A stretch of 23,143 nucleotides of DNA from JAXDJJ01 sp034665745 (GTDB lineage Bacteria; Actinomycetota; CADDZG01; WHSQ01), in contig JAXDJJ010000082.1 in the NCBI GenBank assembly GCA_034665745.1, forward strand, positions 1 to 23,143, given 5' to 3'. The position numbers and the translations under genes are program-made. The notes under the pieces were generated by a model. The model saw only the letters and a program-made list of their open reading frames with translations. It was not told the DNA's origin and did not search any database. Position 1 is the first letter of the stretch, and every line of letters begins with the position of its first letter. Positions 15,261 to 23,005 of the stretch are shown here, in pieces.

Positions 15261-17227
15261 GCTGACAGTCCCGGCTCCTTCTTGTGCTGGTTCTCGGGTC
15301 GGGGACGAGGCACGAGGACCTGATGTACCTCGAAGACTTCCCCCGCCGCGAGATCTAGGTCCCACGAGGACGTGACGATCGTTCCCTGGAACATCGTCTG
15401 CAATCCTTCGAGACTGGTCGACGCAGTCTCGATCGGCTCCGACGCCAAGGTTGTTGGCTCGTCTGTGGTGACCTCTAGATCGACTTCCCCTTCCGGTTGG
15501 AACAGGCGCCATCCACTCCCGATCGTCTCGAACGAGTCCTTAGTTGTGTCGCGGCCAAGATTCAATGGCAAAGCTGCGGTTTCCGATGCATAGGTGCCGT
15601 GGAATGTCTTGTCACTGTGATTCGTGATCTGCATCGAGCATGCGAGACCGACATCATCGGTGTTGAACGTCTTGATCAGTTCGAGTTGACCGTGCATCGC
15701 GGTGCACGTGACCGATGTGCCGTCCGTGCTCCATCGGAAGCGTTCGGGAAGGACGTGGCCGTCGATGAGATCGATCAGTCCTCCGAGCCTCCGCTCGTCG
15801 AACGTCAACGACTTCACATCCTGCCCGCCGCGAGCGGCACTTGCGGTCATCTCGTCGCCGTCTCGCTCTGTCTCAGGGGGGTTCTCGTCCGCGAAGTGGT
15901 ACGCCTCTCGGTAACGGGCGGTCACGGCAAGCAGATTGGCTCCGACCGTCCAGTCGCTGAGCTCTACGACGATCCCTTCGTGCGGGGATATGACTGCTGC
16001 GCCCCACGGGCCGGGCAACAGAACCTCGTCGCGACTATCCGCGTCGAGGTCGGCGATCTCTGCCACTCCATCGCGCCTACGGGTGAGACCTTCCGCCCGA
16101 GCGAGGTGATGCCACAACGCAGCTCGCATGAAAGCCAGATACACACCTCCGAAGGCACCGTGCCAGTACGCACAGTTGCATTGCGCCCGGTAGAGCTCAC
16201 GCAAGGCTTCGCGGTTGGGCCCCGCCGCGTGGACGATGCCGCTCACGTGCAGCATGCGTTTCTGTAGTTGGTTCACCTCCGGGTACTTCGCAAGGAACGC
16301 CCGCCAAGGGGCCCCGCGCATGAACGGAAGCACACCTTCAGGGTCATCCTTCTGCAGTTCCCGCCGGGCTTTGCCGACCTTGAGGCGGGCCTCCGCTGGA
16401 AGGGCCCACGTCATCATCTCGTCGTACGACGACGAGGGGAGGTAGATACGACCTCGTGGTTCTGCTTCGGCTGCGTGCGCGCCGAGCGTCACGGGTTCGA
16501 TGTCGCCCTCCTGGAGCATCTCGAAGAACGAGACGAGCCACCCTTCTTCGTAGACCCTCTCGTAGGTGTCGGGCCACTCACCGAACTTCTCACCGTCGTC
16601 CGCGTAGACGAACAAGCGATCGTCCGACCCCGTCTGGAGATATTCGGCGACACGCTCGATGCGCTTGTACGGGATCAGGTACCGAAGGTTCCTGTCGCCC
16701 GCGTAGACGAGGAGGGGCCGGCCTTCGTGGTCCGTGACGAACGGTCCAGTCAGCTGGTCGTCACCGACCCCAACGGAATGGAACATCGTGTCGTCGAGGA
16801 TCGTGTAGCGCACCTGGGCTGCCGTTATCGCTCCGACGACCTCTTGCTCCCACACGCGCTCGGTGAGCCACAGCCCGGTTGCGTCTGCGCCATACCGAGT
16901 CGCAAGGTGGTCGGTCAACATCTGGATCTGGCCGATCTGATCCCGTTGGGGGAGGGCGGCGAGGATGGGCTCGTAGAAGCCCCCGGTCAGGAGCTCGATC
17001 TGTCCGCTCTCGGACAACCGCTTGATCGCATCGGTCACGTCGGGTGCTTCCGATTCCAGCCACTCGAGGAGACATCCCGAATAGTGCAAGGTCATCTTCA
17101 ATTCGGGGAAGCGTTCGAGGGTCTCGATGAAAGGGCGGTAGCAACGATCGGTTGCCTTCCGAACAACCGCGTCGAGATTTCCGACCGGCTGATGGAAGTG
17201 GATGACGAGGGCCAGCTTGCGCGTCAT
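15257..17227 (-). CDS. GH57 4-alpha-glucanotransferase / alpha-amylase-like enzyme
   Basis: A 656-residue GH57 protein with the layout of the archaeal 4-alpha-glucanotransferase of Thermococcus litoralis (about 659 residues). The catalytic domain covers about 1-290, with IHFHQPVGN (9-17), TGGFYEPILA (81-90), LWLTERVWE (119-127) and YADDGEKFG (208-216). DUF1925/DUF1926-like helical and beta regions follow. E123 sits at the position of the known nucleophile, and the DDGE aspartates supply the acid. Such enzymes move maltooligosyl segments between chains; some relatives are hydrolytic amylases. ATG 17227 has AAGGAG six bases upstream. Four-base ATGA overlaps with treY before it and treZ after it tie it into the trehalose operon. 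No signal peptide, so cytoplasmic. Transferase activity is inferred from family and context. Confidence 0.85.
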   Translation of the reverse strand: MTRKLALVIHFHQPVGNLDAVVRKATDRCYRPFIETLERFPELKMTLHYSGCLLEWLESEAPDVTDAIKRLSESGQIELLTGGFYEPILAALPQRDQIGQIQMLTDHLATRYGADATGLWLTERVWEQEVVGAITAAQVRYTILDDTMFHSVGVGDDQLTGPFVTDHEGRPLLVYAGDRNLRYLIPYKRIERVAEYLQTGSDDRLFVYADDGEKFGEWPDTYERVYEEGWLVSFFEMLQEGDIEPVTLGAHAAEAEPRGRIYLPSSSYDEMMTWALPAEARLKVGKARRELQKDDPEGVLPFMRGAPWRAFLAKYPEVNQLQKRMLHVSGIVHAAGPNREALRELYRAQCNCAYWHGAFGGVYLAFMRAALWHHLARAEGLTRRRDGVAEIADLDADSRDEVLLPGPWGAAVISPHEGIVVELSDWTVGANLLAVTARYREAYHFADENPPETERDGDEMTASAARGGQDVKSLTFDERRLGGLIDLIDGHVLPERFRWSTDGTSVTCTAMHGQLELIKTFNTDDVGLACSMQITNHSDKTFHGTYASETAALPLNLGRDTTKDSFETIGSGWRLFQPEGEVDLEVTTDEPTTLASEPIETASTSLEGLQTMFQGTIVTSSWDLDLAAGEVFEVHQVLVPRPRPENQHKKEPGLSA

Positions 17228-19677
17228 CGGTCGCTCCTTCTAACCAGCAGAGCCACCGGGAAGTCACGGAACAGTTCATCCATCGTCGCCATCCCGTCCA
17301 CCTCACCATGGGTGAGGGTGCTCGTCCATGCGCCTTCCGGAAGTTCCACGGCCGTATCGCTCCAGTCGCCTCCTAGGGACAGTGTGCATCGAGGGGCGAC
17401 CACGACCACTTCGTCGCCGCGGTCGAACGCCACGACGTTGTCCGCGTGGGCGCCTCTGACCTCGAGCGGTTTGTAGCTGCCCTCGGGGCCGAACGCGCGT
17501 GGATGTCTGGCGCGGACGCCGAGGGCTCGGTGCATCAGGAAGAGTTTCGGCGCGCCGGTCGATGCCTTGTTCCACACGTCGGATGCGGTTGCGCCTTTGA
17601 CTTCGGTAAGAAGCGACCTGCGCGCGTCGTAGTCGATCGGCCGGCGGTTGTCGGGGTCGACGAGGCTGAAGTCCCACACCTCGGTGCCTTGATAGAAGTC
17701 CGGGACGCCTGGTGCCGTCATCTTCAGCAAGGTCTGTGCGAGGGAGTTGATGTAGCCGGGCGTAATCAGCGGTGCCGTGAAACGCTCGACCTCGGACATG
17801 AACCTGGGATCGGTCATCGCTCCGCGGACGAACGCTCGCAATGCCGAGTCGTGGTGCTCGCCCGGAGAGATCCACGACGTGTGGACCTTCGCCTCCTTCG
17901 CTGCCTTCTCCATGTACGCACCGGCCCGCTCTATCGAGAGGGGCCAGGAACCCACCAACGTTTGGTACAGGAGGTACTCGATCGATCGATCGGGCCAGTC
18001 ACCTTGTCGATGACGCTCGTTGATCTCCGACCAACGCGTTGCGGCGGCCGCCCACTCGTCGGGGATCTCGCTCAGAAGGGCAAGCCGGGCTCTGACGTCC
18101 TCGCTTCGTTTCGTGTCGTGGGTCGAGGTTGCGAGCATGGACTCGGGCCACAGTCGTTGCGCCGCGAGGTTCGCCGCGTGGAACTCTTCGACACTCGCGC
18201 CGAAGACGGAGGGGTTGCCACCGACCTCGTTCAACGCAACGAATCGGTTGGACCGGTAGAACAAGGTGTCCTCGATGCCCTTAGCCATCACAGGTCCGCT
18301 CGCTTGCTGGAAACGCATCGCAAGAGCGGCCTCTTCCTCTCCTTCGATGCGAAGCAACAAGACGTCGGCGAGGAGCTCGAATAACTCTGGGTCGAGGTCC
18401 GTCCGGCGCTCACGTGCGTCGTCACAGGCTCTTGTCACCCACGATGCATCGACCTGGTCGACCGCTCCGGTGCGCGCGTCGGCATAGGTTCGATACACCT
18501 CGAAAGAGGCCAGGACCTCCCTCAGGGCGGTGCGAAGCTCGGGGCGCGTGAAGTCTCGATACCCGCGTTGGTCCTCGCACACCGCAACGAAGATGTCGGT
18601 GAGACGTTCGACATCGGTGGCGAGCTCGGTGTCGATGATCGCCAACTTCGCCTCGATCGCGGCGGCGACCGGATCCGAGGGGTTGCCCGTGAAGCGCTCG
18701 TAGAGATCAGTCAGAGGTTTCTCGGCGTCGGGATCCACGAACAAGGCGCTTACTCGCGCGAGGAAGTCGTACCCGGTGGTGCCGGCAACCGGCCAGTCGG
18801 CCCTCAGCTCTTCGCCGCCCTCGAGGATCTTCTCGACCACCACGTAGCCGGCCCCGGTCTTCGTTCGCAAGAGCTCGAGGTAAGCCTTCGGGTAGCGCAG
18901 ACCGTCGATGTGATCGACCCGCAACCCATCGATGTGACCATCGGCGACGAGAGAAGCGAGCAGTCCGTGGGTCGCCTCGAACACCTCTTCCCGGTCGATC
19001 CGTAAGGCGGCGAGGTCGTTGATGGCGAAGAAGCGCCGGTAGTTCAGGTCTTGCCCGGCAACCTTCCAGTACGCCAGGCGGTAGTGCTGCGCTTCCAGGA
19101 TCTCGTGAAGGAGGTCCGTGTCGGCGTTGATCGCATCGATGTCGTGGGGGCGGCTACTGGGGGCAAGGGGGAACGTGTGCTCGTGATAGCGCACGACCGG
19201 GTCATCGCCCACGACGGCGAGCTTGATGTCGCCGGCCTCGAGGACACGGCCATAGTGATCTCCCAGGATCGGGATGAGGATCGATCGCTTCAACCGTTCT
19301 TCGGACGGGTCCCAGTCGATGTCGAAGTACTCCGCGTAGTTGCTCCCGGGGCCGTTCTTCAACACGTCCCACCACCAGCTGTTGTCTGGGTGGTTCACCG
19401 CCATGTGGTTGGGGACGATGTCGACGATCACCTCGCCCGGTTCCCACGCCCGCATCAGCCGGTCGAACCCGTCTTCGCCTCCGAGGTCGGTGCTCAGCCG
19501 CGCGTGATCGACAACGTCGTAACCGTGTTCGCTACCGGGCCGGGCTTGAAGGATCGGGGAGAGGTAGAGATGACTGATGCCGAGATCCTGCAGGTAGTCG
19601 GCGATCGCAGTGGCTTGCTCGAAGCCGAAAGCACGGTGAAGTTGGAGCCTGTAGCTCGCTACCCGATCACGCGACAC
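17224..19677 (-). CDS. treY: Maltooligosyltrehalose synthase TreY
   Basis: An 817-residue GH13 enzyme (EC 5.4.99.15) that turns the reducing-end alpha-1,4 bond of a maltooligosaccharide into the alpha,alpha-1,1 bond of trehalose. It begins directly with the family N terminus (SYRLQLHRAFGFEQA, 9-23). Diagnostic motifs are DIVPNHMAV (86-94), GSNYAEYFDIDW (111-122), DGLRVDHIDGLRYP (250-263) with nucleophile D255, VVEKIL (280-285) with acid/base E282, and the later STHDTKRSEDVRAR. It is somewhat longer than the roughly 765-residue mycobacterial TreY. The frame is open far upstream into glgX, but GTG 19677 is chosen as the last start before conserved sequence. It has no Shine-Dalgarno, overlaps glgX by 11 bases and probably relies on coupling. 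Confidence 0.95.
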   Translation of the reverse strand: MSRDRVASYRLQLHRAFGFEQATAIADYLQDLGISHLYLSPILQARPGSEHGYDVVDHARLSTDLGGEDGFDRLMRAWEPGEVIVDIVPNHMAVNHPDNSWWWDVLKNGPGSNYAEYFDIDWDPSEERLKRSILIPILGDHYGRVLEAGDIKLAVVGDDPVVRYHEHTFPLAPSSRPHDIDAINADTDLLHEILEAQHYRLAYWKVAGQDLNYRRFFAINDLAALRIDREEVFEATHGLLASLVADGHIDGLRVDHIDGLRYPKAYLELLRTKTGAGYVVVEKILEGGEELRADWPVAGTTGYDFLARVSALFVDPDAEKPLTDLYERFTGNPSDPVAAAIEAKLAIIDTELATDVERLTDIFVAVCEDQRGYRDFTRPELRTALREVLASFEVYRTYADARTGAVDQVDASWVTRACDDARERRTDLDPELFELLADVLLLRIEGEEEAALAMRFQQASGPVMAKGIEDTLFYRSNRFVALNEVGGNPSVFGASVEEFHAANLAAQRLWPESMLATSTHDTKRSEDVRARLALLSEIPDEWAAAATRWSEINERHRQGDWPDRSIEYLLYQTLVGSWPLSIERAGAYMEKAAKEAKVHTSWISPGEHHDSALRAFVRGAMTDPRFMSEVERFTAPLITPGYINSLAQTLLKMTAPGVPDFYQGTEVWDFSLVDPDNRRPIDYDARRSLLTEVKGATASDVWNKASTGAPKLFLMHRALGVRARHPRAFGPEGSYKPLEVRGAHADNVVAFDRGDEVVVVAPRCTLSLGGDWSDTAVELPEGAWTSTLTHGEVDGMATMDELFRDFPVALLVRRSDR

Positions 19678-21778
19678 GGCGTAGGACCACGAGAGAGCGC
19701 GGGGCGAGCTGGATCTCTCCGCCAGCCTTGGTGACGACAGACCCTTCCTCGTGCGACGGATCGTTCGTGTCGAGAGCGGAGGCCCATTCGTTGCCGAAGT
19801 GTCCGGTTGGGACCGTGAACGGGATCGATACCTCGGACGCGTTGAACAACAAGAGGAAGCTGTCATCGGTGACTTGCTGACCCTGGGGGCCGCGCATCCC
19901 AAGCTCGTCGCCGTTCAGGTAGAGGGCCACCGACTTCGCGAACCCCTCGTTCCACTGCTCGGCCGTCATCGGTTCGCCCGCGGGATCGAACCATCCAACA
20001 TCCGTGATCTCGTCACCGTAGATGGCCCGACCCTGGAACCAGTTCCTTCTTCGGAATGCCGGATGGCGGGCCCGGAAATCCATGAGCCGGCGGGTCCACC
20101 CCAACAGCGCGAGGTTCTCGTCGCGCAATGACCAGTCGAGCCACGAGATCTCATTGTCTTGGCAGTACGCATTGTTGTTGCCGTGTTGGGTTCTGCCCAT
20201 CTCGTCGCCACCGAGGAACATGGGTACCCCTTGTGAGAGGGCGAGCGTGGCGAGGAAGTTGCGCTTCTGACGCTCACGGAGGCCGTGCACCGAAGGGTCA
20301 TCGGTTGGACCCTCGACCCCGTGGTTCCACGAACGGTTGTTGTTGTCTCCGTCTGCCCCGCCTTCGCCGTTCGCTTCGTTGTGTTTGTCGTTGTAGCTGA
20401 CAAGGTCGTTCAAGGTGAAGCCGTCGTGCGCGGTGACGAAGTTGATGCTTGCGAATGGACGTCGACCGTCTTCTTGATAGAGGTCAGAGCTGCCTGTCAA
20501 CCGGAAAGCGAAGTCGGCGAGGCTGTGATCTTCCCCACGCCAGAAGTCGCGCATGGTGTCGCGATACTTCCCGTTCCATTCAGACCACAGGGGCGGGAAG
20601 TTGCCCACCTGATAGCCGCCCTCTCCGACATCCCATGGTTCGGCGATCAATTTCGTGCGAGACAACACGGGGTCCTGATGGATGATGTCGAAGAAGGCCG
20701 ACAAGCGGTCAACCTCGTGGAACTGGCGCGCTAGGGCCGCGGCGAGGTCGAAGCGGAAACCGTCGACGTGCATCTCGGTCACCCAGTAGCGAAGACTGTC
20801 CATGATCAGCTTCAAGGCTTGCGGATTGCGCGGGTTGAAACTGTTGCCCGTACCGGTGACATCGAAATAGAAGCGTTGATCGTCGTCGACCAGACGGTAG
20901 TAAGCCGAGTTGTCCAGCCCCCGGAACGACAGGGTTGGACCGAGATGGTTGCCCTCGCCGGTGTGGTTGTAGACGACGTCTAGGATCACCTCGATACCAG
21001 CGGAGTGGAGGGCTTTGACCATGTTCTTGAACTCCGCAACCTGACCGCCGCCTCCACCGACCGCGCTGTAGCCCGAATATGGCGCGAGGTATCCGATCGA
21101 GTCGTAGCCCCAGTAGTTGCGGAGTCCGTTGTCGACGAGATGTTGTGGATGGACGAAATGATGGACGGGCATGAGCTCGACCGCTGTGATGCCGAGCAGT
21201 TGGAGGTGCTCTATCGCAGCCGGGTGAGCCAGCCCCGCATAGGTGCCCCGCTCCTCTTGGGGGATGCCGGGATGCAGTTGTGTGAACCCCTTGACGTGCG
21301 TTTCGTAGATGACAGTCTCGTGCCAGGGGATGCGAAGCGGGGCATCTCCGTCCCAGTCGAAACCCTCATCGACCACGACGCACTTGGGCATCAGCGCGGC
21401 GTCGTCAGCGTCCGAGAACGTGAGATCGTCGCCGCCTGCCTTGTACCCATAGGCATCCGGCCCCCACGAGACATCGCCTTCGATCGCCTTGGCATAAGGA
21501 TCGAGAAGCAGTTTGTTGGGGTTGAAGCGCAGCCCTTCGTCGGGGACGTAGGACCCTCGTACCCGAAAGCCATAGCGCTGCCCGGGTCCGACCCCAGGAA
21601 CGAACCCATGCCACACGAATGCACGTGCTTCCTCGAGCGGCAGGCGCTGCTCGTTCCCATCAGCGTCGAACAGGCAGAGTTCGACCCCTTCTCCGTGCTC
21701 GCTGAACACAGCGAAGTTCGTGCCCCCCTCCTTGGGGGTCGCACCTAATGGATAGGTATCGCCGGGCCACACTTCCAT
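19667..21778 (-). CDS. glgX: Glycogen debranching enzyme GlgX (TreX-like)
   Basis: A 703-residue GH13 isoamylase-type enzyme that hydrolyses alpha-1,6 branches of glycogen and frees linear maltooligosaccharides for TreY. The CBM48 region (about 1-140) opens with the typical EVWPGDTYPLGAT (2-14). Barrel motifs are YETHVKGFT (158-166), DVVYNHTGEGN (267-277), DGFRFDLAAAL (339-349) with nucleophile D344, LIAEPWDVG (377-385) with acid/base E380, and TAHDGFTLNDLVSYN. ATG 21778 matches the family start exactly; there is no Shine-Dalgarno, but a TANNNT hexamer lies six bases upstream. It is the first gene of glgX-treY-GH57-treZ. In mycobacteria the equivalent gene is called treX and also heads the treYZ operon. 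Confidence 0.96.
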   Translation of the reverse strand: MEVWPGDTYPLGATPKEGGTNFAVFSEHGEGVELCLFDADGNEQRLPLEEARAFVWHGFVPGVGPGQRYGFRVRGSYVPDEGLRFNPNKLLLDPYAKAIEGDVSWGPDAYGYKAGGDDLTFSDADDAALMPKCVVVDEGFDWDGDAPLRIPWHETVIYETHVKGFTQLHPGIPQEERGTYAGLAHPAAIEHLQLLGITAVELMPVHHFVHPQHLVDNGLRNYWGYDSIGYLAPYSGYSAVGGGGGQVAEFKNMVKALHSAGIEVILDVVYNHTGEGNHLGPTLSFRGLDNSAYYRLVDDDQRFYFDVTGTGNSFNPRNPQALKLIMDSLRYWVTEMHVDGFRFDLAAALARQFHEVDRLSAFFDIIHQDPVLSRTKLIAEPWDVGEGGYQVGNFPPLWSEWNGKYRDTMRDFWRGEDHSLADFAFRLTGSSDLYQEDGRRPFASINFVTAHDGFTLNDLVSYNDKHNEANGEGGADGDNNNRSWNHGVEGPTDDPSVHGLRERQKRNFLATLALSQGVPMFLGGDEMGRTQHGNNNAYCQDNEISWLDWSLRDENLALLGWTRRLMDFRARHPAFRRRNWFQGRAIYGDEITDVGWFDPAGEPMTAEQWNEGFAKSVALYLNGDELGMRGPQGQQVTDDSFLLLFNASEVSIPFTVPTGHFGNEWASALDTNDPSHEEGSVVTKAGGEIQLAPRSLVVLRRVA

Positions 21779-21784
21779 CGCTAG

Positions 21785-21790
21785 AGCCTA
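21785..21790 (-). promoter_or_regulatory. Candidate leaderless -10 element for the glgX-treY-treZ operon
   Basis: On the minus strand TAGGCT fits TANNNT and is followed by six bases and then the glgX ATG, the same geometry as at glgE. This would start the transcript at the ATG. The glgX start is well fixed by homology and lacks a Shine-Dalgarno sequence, which strengthens the reading. No -35 hexamer is recognisable. Confidence 0.42.
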
Positions 21791-21803
21791 GAACCCACGC
21801 TGT

Positions 21804-21809
21804 TACGCT
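21804..21809 (+). promoter_or_regulatory. Weak candidate -10 element for the zinc-ribbon gene
   Basis: TACGCT on the plus strand fits TANNNT and ends ten bases before ATG 21820. A start about seven bases downstream would leave a leader of only three or four bases, and the gene has no Shine-Dalgarno sequence. The evidence is thin: one degenerate hexamer and no -35. Confidence 0.25.
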
Positions 21810-21819
21810 CATTCCGTAT

Positions 21820-22542
21820 ATGGATGTTGATGCTCCGACCCTTCACCAACTGCTCGATCTTCAAACTGAAGACACGGCGATCAAGCGTCTAGAAGACCGC
21901 CGCGCCAACCTTCCCGAGGCCGTACGACTCGCTGAAGTCAACGAGAACCTGGCGGAGTTGAACGCCGATCTCGAGATCGCACAGAAACAGCATGACGAAG
22001 TCGCGCGCGAGCAGGACAAGCTTGAGGGTGAGATCGGTATCGCCGAAGAGAAGATCACTCGTGAGGAGCAGAGGCTCTTCGGGGGGGCCGTGTCGAACCC
22101 GAAGGAGCTCGGTGCCTTGCAGGCAGAGGTGGCGATGCTCAAACGGAAAAAGTCCGAGCTCGAGGACCAGTTGCTCGAGGTCATGGTGCAGAAGGAAGAC
22201 GCGTCGGCAACACTCGATCGCCTTCGAGGCGAACAAGCGGCCGCATCGAGCGAGACAGAGAAGCTTGGCGCGACCGTGGCGAACCTCACCACGGAGATAG
22301 ACGAGCAGTTGAAGCTGCATGCCGCCAAGCGGGACGAAGCGGCTGCCCCGTTGCCGAAGGAACTGTTCGATCTCTACGAGAAGCTCCGCGCGACGAAGAA
22401 CGGCGTGGGTGCGGCAGCTCTGGAAGCAGGTACATGCCAGGGGTGTCATACACAGGTGCCACGACAAGAGGTCGAACGCATCAAGTCCGAAGGTGGGCTC
22501 CAACGGTGCGAGAACTGCCGCCGCATCCTCGTGGTCGTCTGA
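21820..22542 (+). CDS. Coiled-coil protein with C-terminal C4 zinc ribbon
   Basis: A 240-residue protein. Residues about 20-175 form a long charged, Glu/Lys/Leu-rich coiled coil. The C terminus carries CQGC (206-209) and CENC (230-233), a CxxC-x20-CxxC zinc ribbon of the kind found in Rv2229c of M. tuberculosis (Pfam zf-RING_7 type). The molecular role is not established to my knowledge; the fold suggests a scaffold or nucleic-acid-associated protein. The frame is open upstream into glgX on the other strand, but ATG 21820 is used because homology with the family (LLDLQ..DT...RLE) starts just after it. No Shine-Dalgarno is visible. An RNase H gene follows after 10 bases, a neighbour pairing also seen in mycobacteria. 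Confidence 0.88.
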   Translation: MDVDAPTLHQLLDLQTEDTAIKRLEDRRANLPEAVRLAEVNENLAELNADLEIAQKQHDEVAREQDKLEGEIGIAEEKITREEQRLFGGAVSNPKELGALQAEVAMLKRKKSELEDQLLEVMVQKEDASATLDRLRGEQAAASSETEKLGATVANLTTEIDEQLKLHAAKRDEAAAPLPKELFDLYEKLRATKNGVGAAALEAGTCQGCHTQVPRQEVERIKSEGGLQRCENCRRILVVV

Positions 22543-22552
22543 CCACAGCTCG

Positions 22553-23005
22553 ATGAAAGGCGTACTACACACCGACGGCGGAGCGCGAGGTAACCCCGGT
22601 CCCGCGGGGATAGGTGCCGTCTTGCGAGATGGCTCCGGCGAGATCATCGGCGAGGTTGCCGAGAGCATCGGTTCCGCGACGAACAACGTTGCCGAATACA
22701 GCGCTCTCATCGCTGGGCTCGAGCTCGCCCTGCAGAAGGGCATCACCGACCTAGACGTCTTCCTCGACTCTCAGCTGCTGGTGTCACAGCTCAAAGGGGA
22801 ATGGAAGATCAAGAACGACCGCCTTCGCACGCTTGCAGTGAAGGCTCGGTCCTTACTCAACCGTTTCGATAAGAAGACGATCCAACACGTGCCGCGTGAG
22901 CAGAACGAGGATGCAGATCGCTTGGCCAACCAGGGGATGGATGCCGCGATGCTGGACTGGGACGCGGAACGCGAGAGTCCGGGGCAGCAGAGCTTCCTCG
23001 AATGA
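22553..23005 (+). CDS. Stand-alone RNase HI-like protein
   Basis: A 150-residue protein consisting of essentially one RNase HI domain, which cleaves the RNA strand of RNA-DNA hybrids. All four acidic metal ligands can be placed: D8 in HTDGGARGNPGPAG, E48 in NNVAEYSAL, D72 in FLDSQLL and D122 in NEDADRLAN. In M. tuberculosis the neighbouring homologue Rv2228c is fused to a C-terminal acid phosphatase/CobC-like domain; that domain is absent here. The frame extends upstream, overlapping the zinc-ribbon gene, but ATG 22553 is used because the first beta strand begins there. No strong Shine-Dalgarno is seen. Its stop overlaps the next start as ATGA. Either a housekeeping RNase H or the archaeal-like (RnhA/YpdQ-type) branch is possible. 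Confidence 0.9.
   Translation: MKGVLHTDGGARGNPGPAGIGAVLRDGSGEIIGEVAESIGSATNNVAEYSALIAGLELALQKGITDLDVFLDSQLLVSQLKGEWKIKNDRLRTLAVKARSLLNRFDKKTIQHVPREQNEDADRLANQGMDAAMLDWDAERESPGQQSFLE

Noticed and set aside
15261..15512. N-terminal extension of TreZ inside the upstream GH57 gene
   Set aside because: The extension is a frame-shifted shadow of the GH57 C terminus; TreZ proteins begin near the RIRVWAP motif.
16268..17476. A 402-codon plus-strand open frame opposite the GH57 gene of the treY-treZ operon
   Set aside because: It lies antisense to a gene with clear catalytic motifs, has no recognisable domain, and long antisense frames are common in high-GC coding DNA.
17978..17992. TCGA tandem run inside treY
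   Set aside because: It is in frame within conserved TreY sequence (around DRSIEY), too short to be a meaningful repeat.
19678..19902. N-terminal extension of TreY inside glgX
   Set aside because: The extra 75 residues are Ser/Arg-rich shadow translation of glgX; TreY family sequence begins right after GTG 19677.
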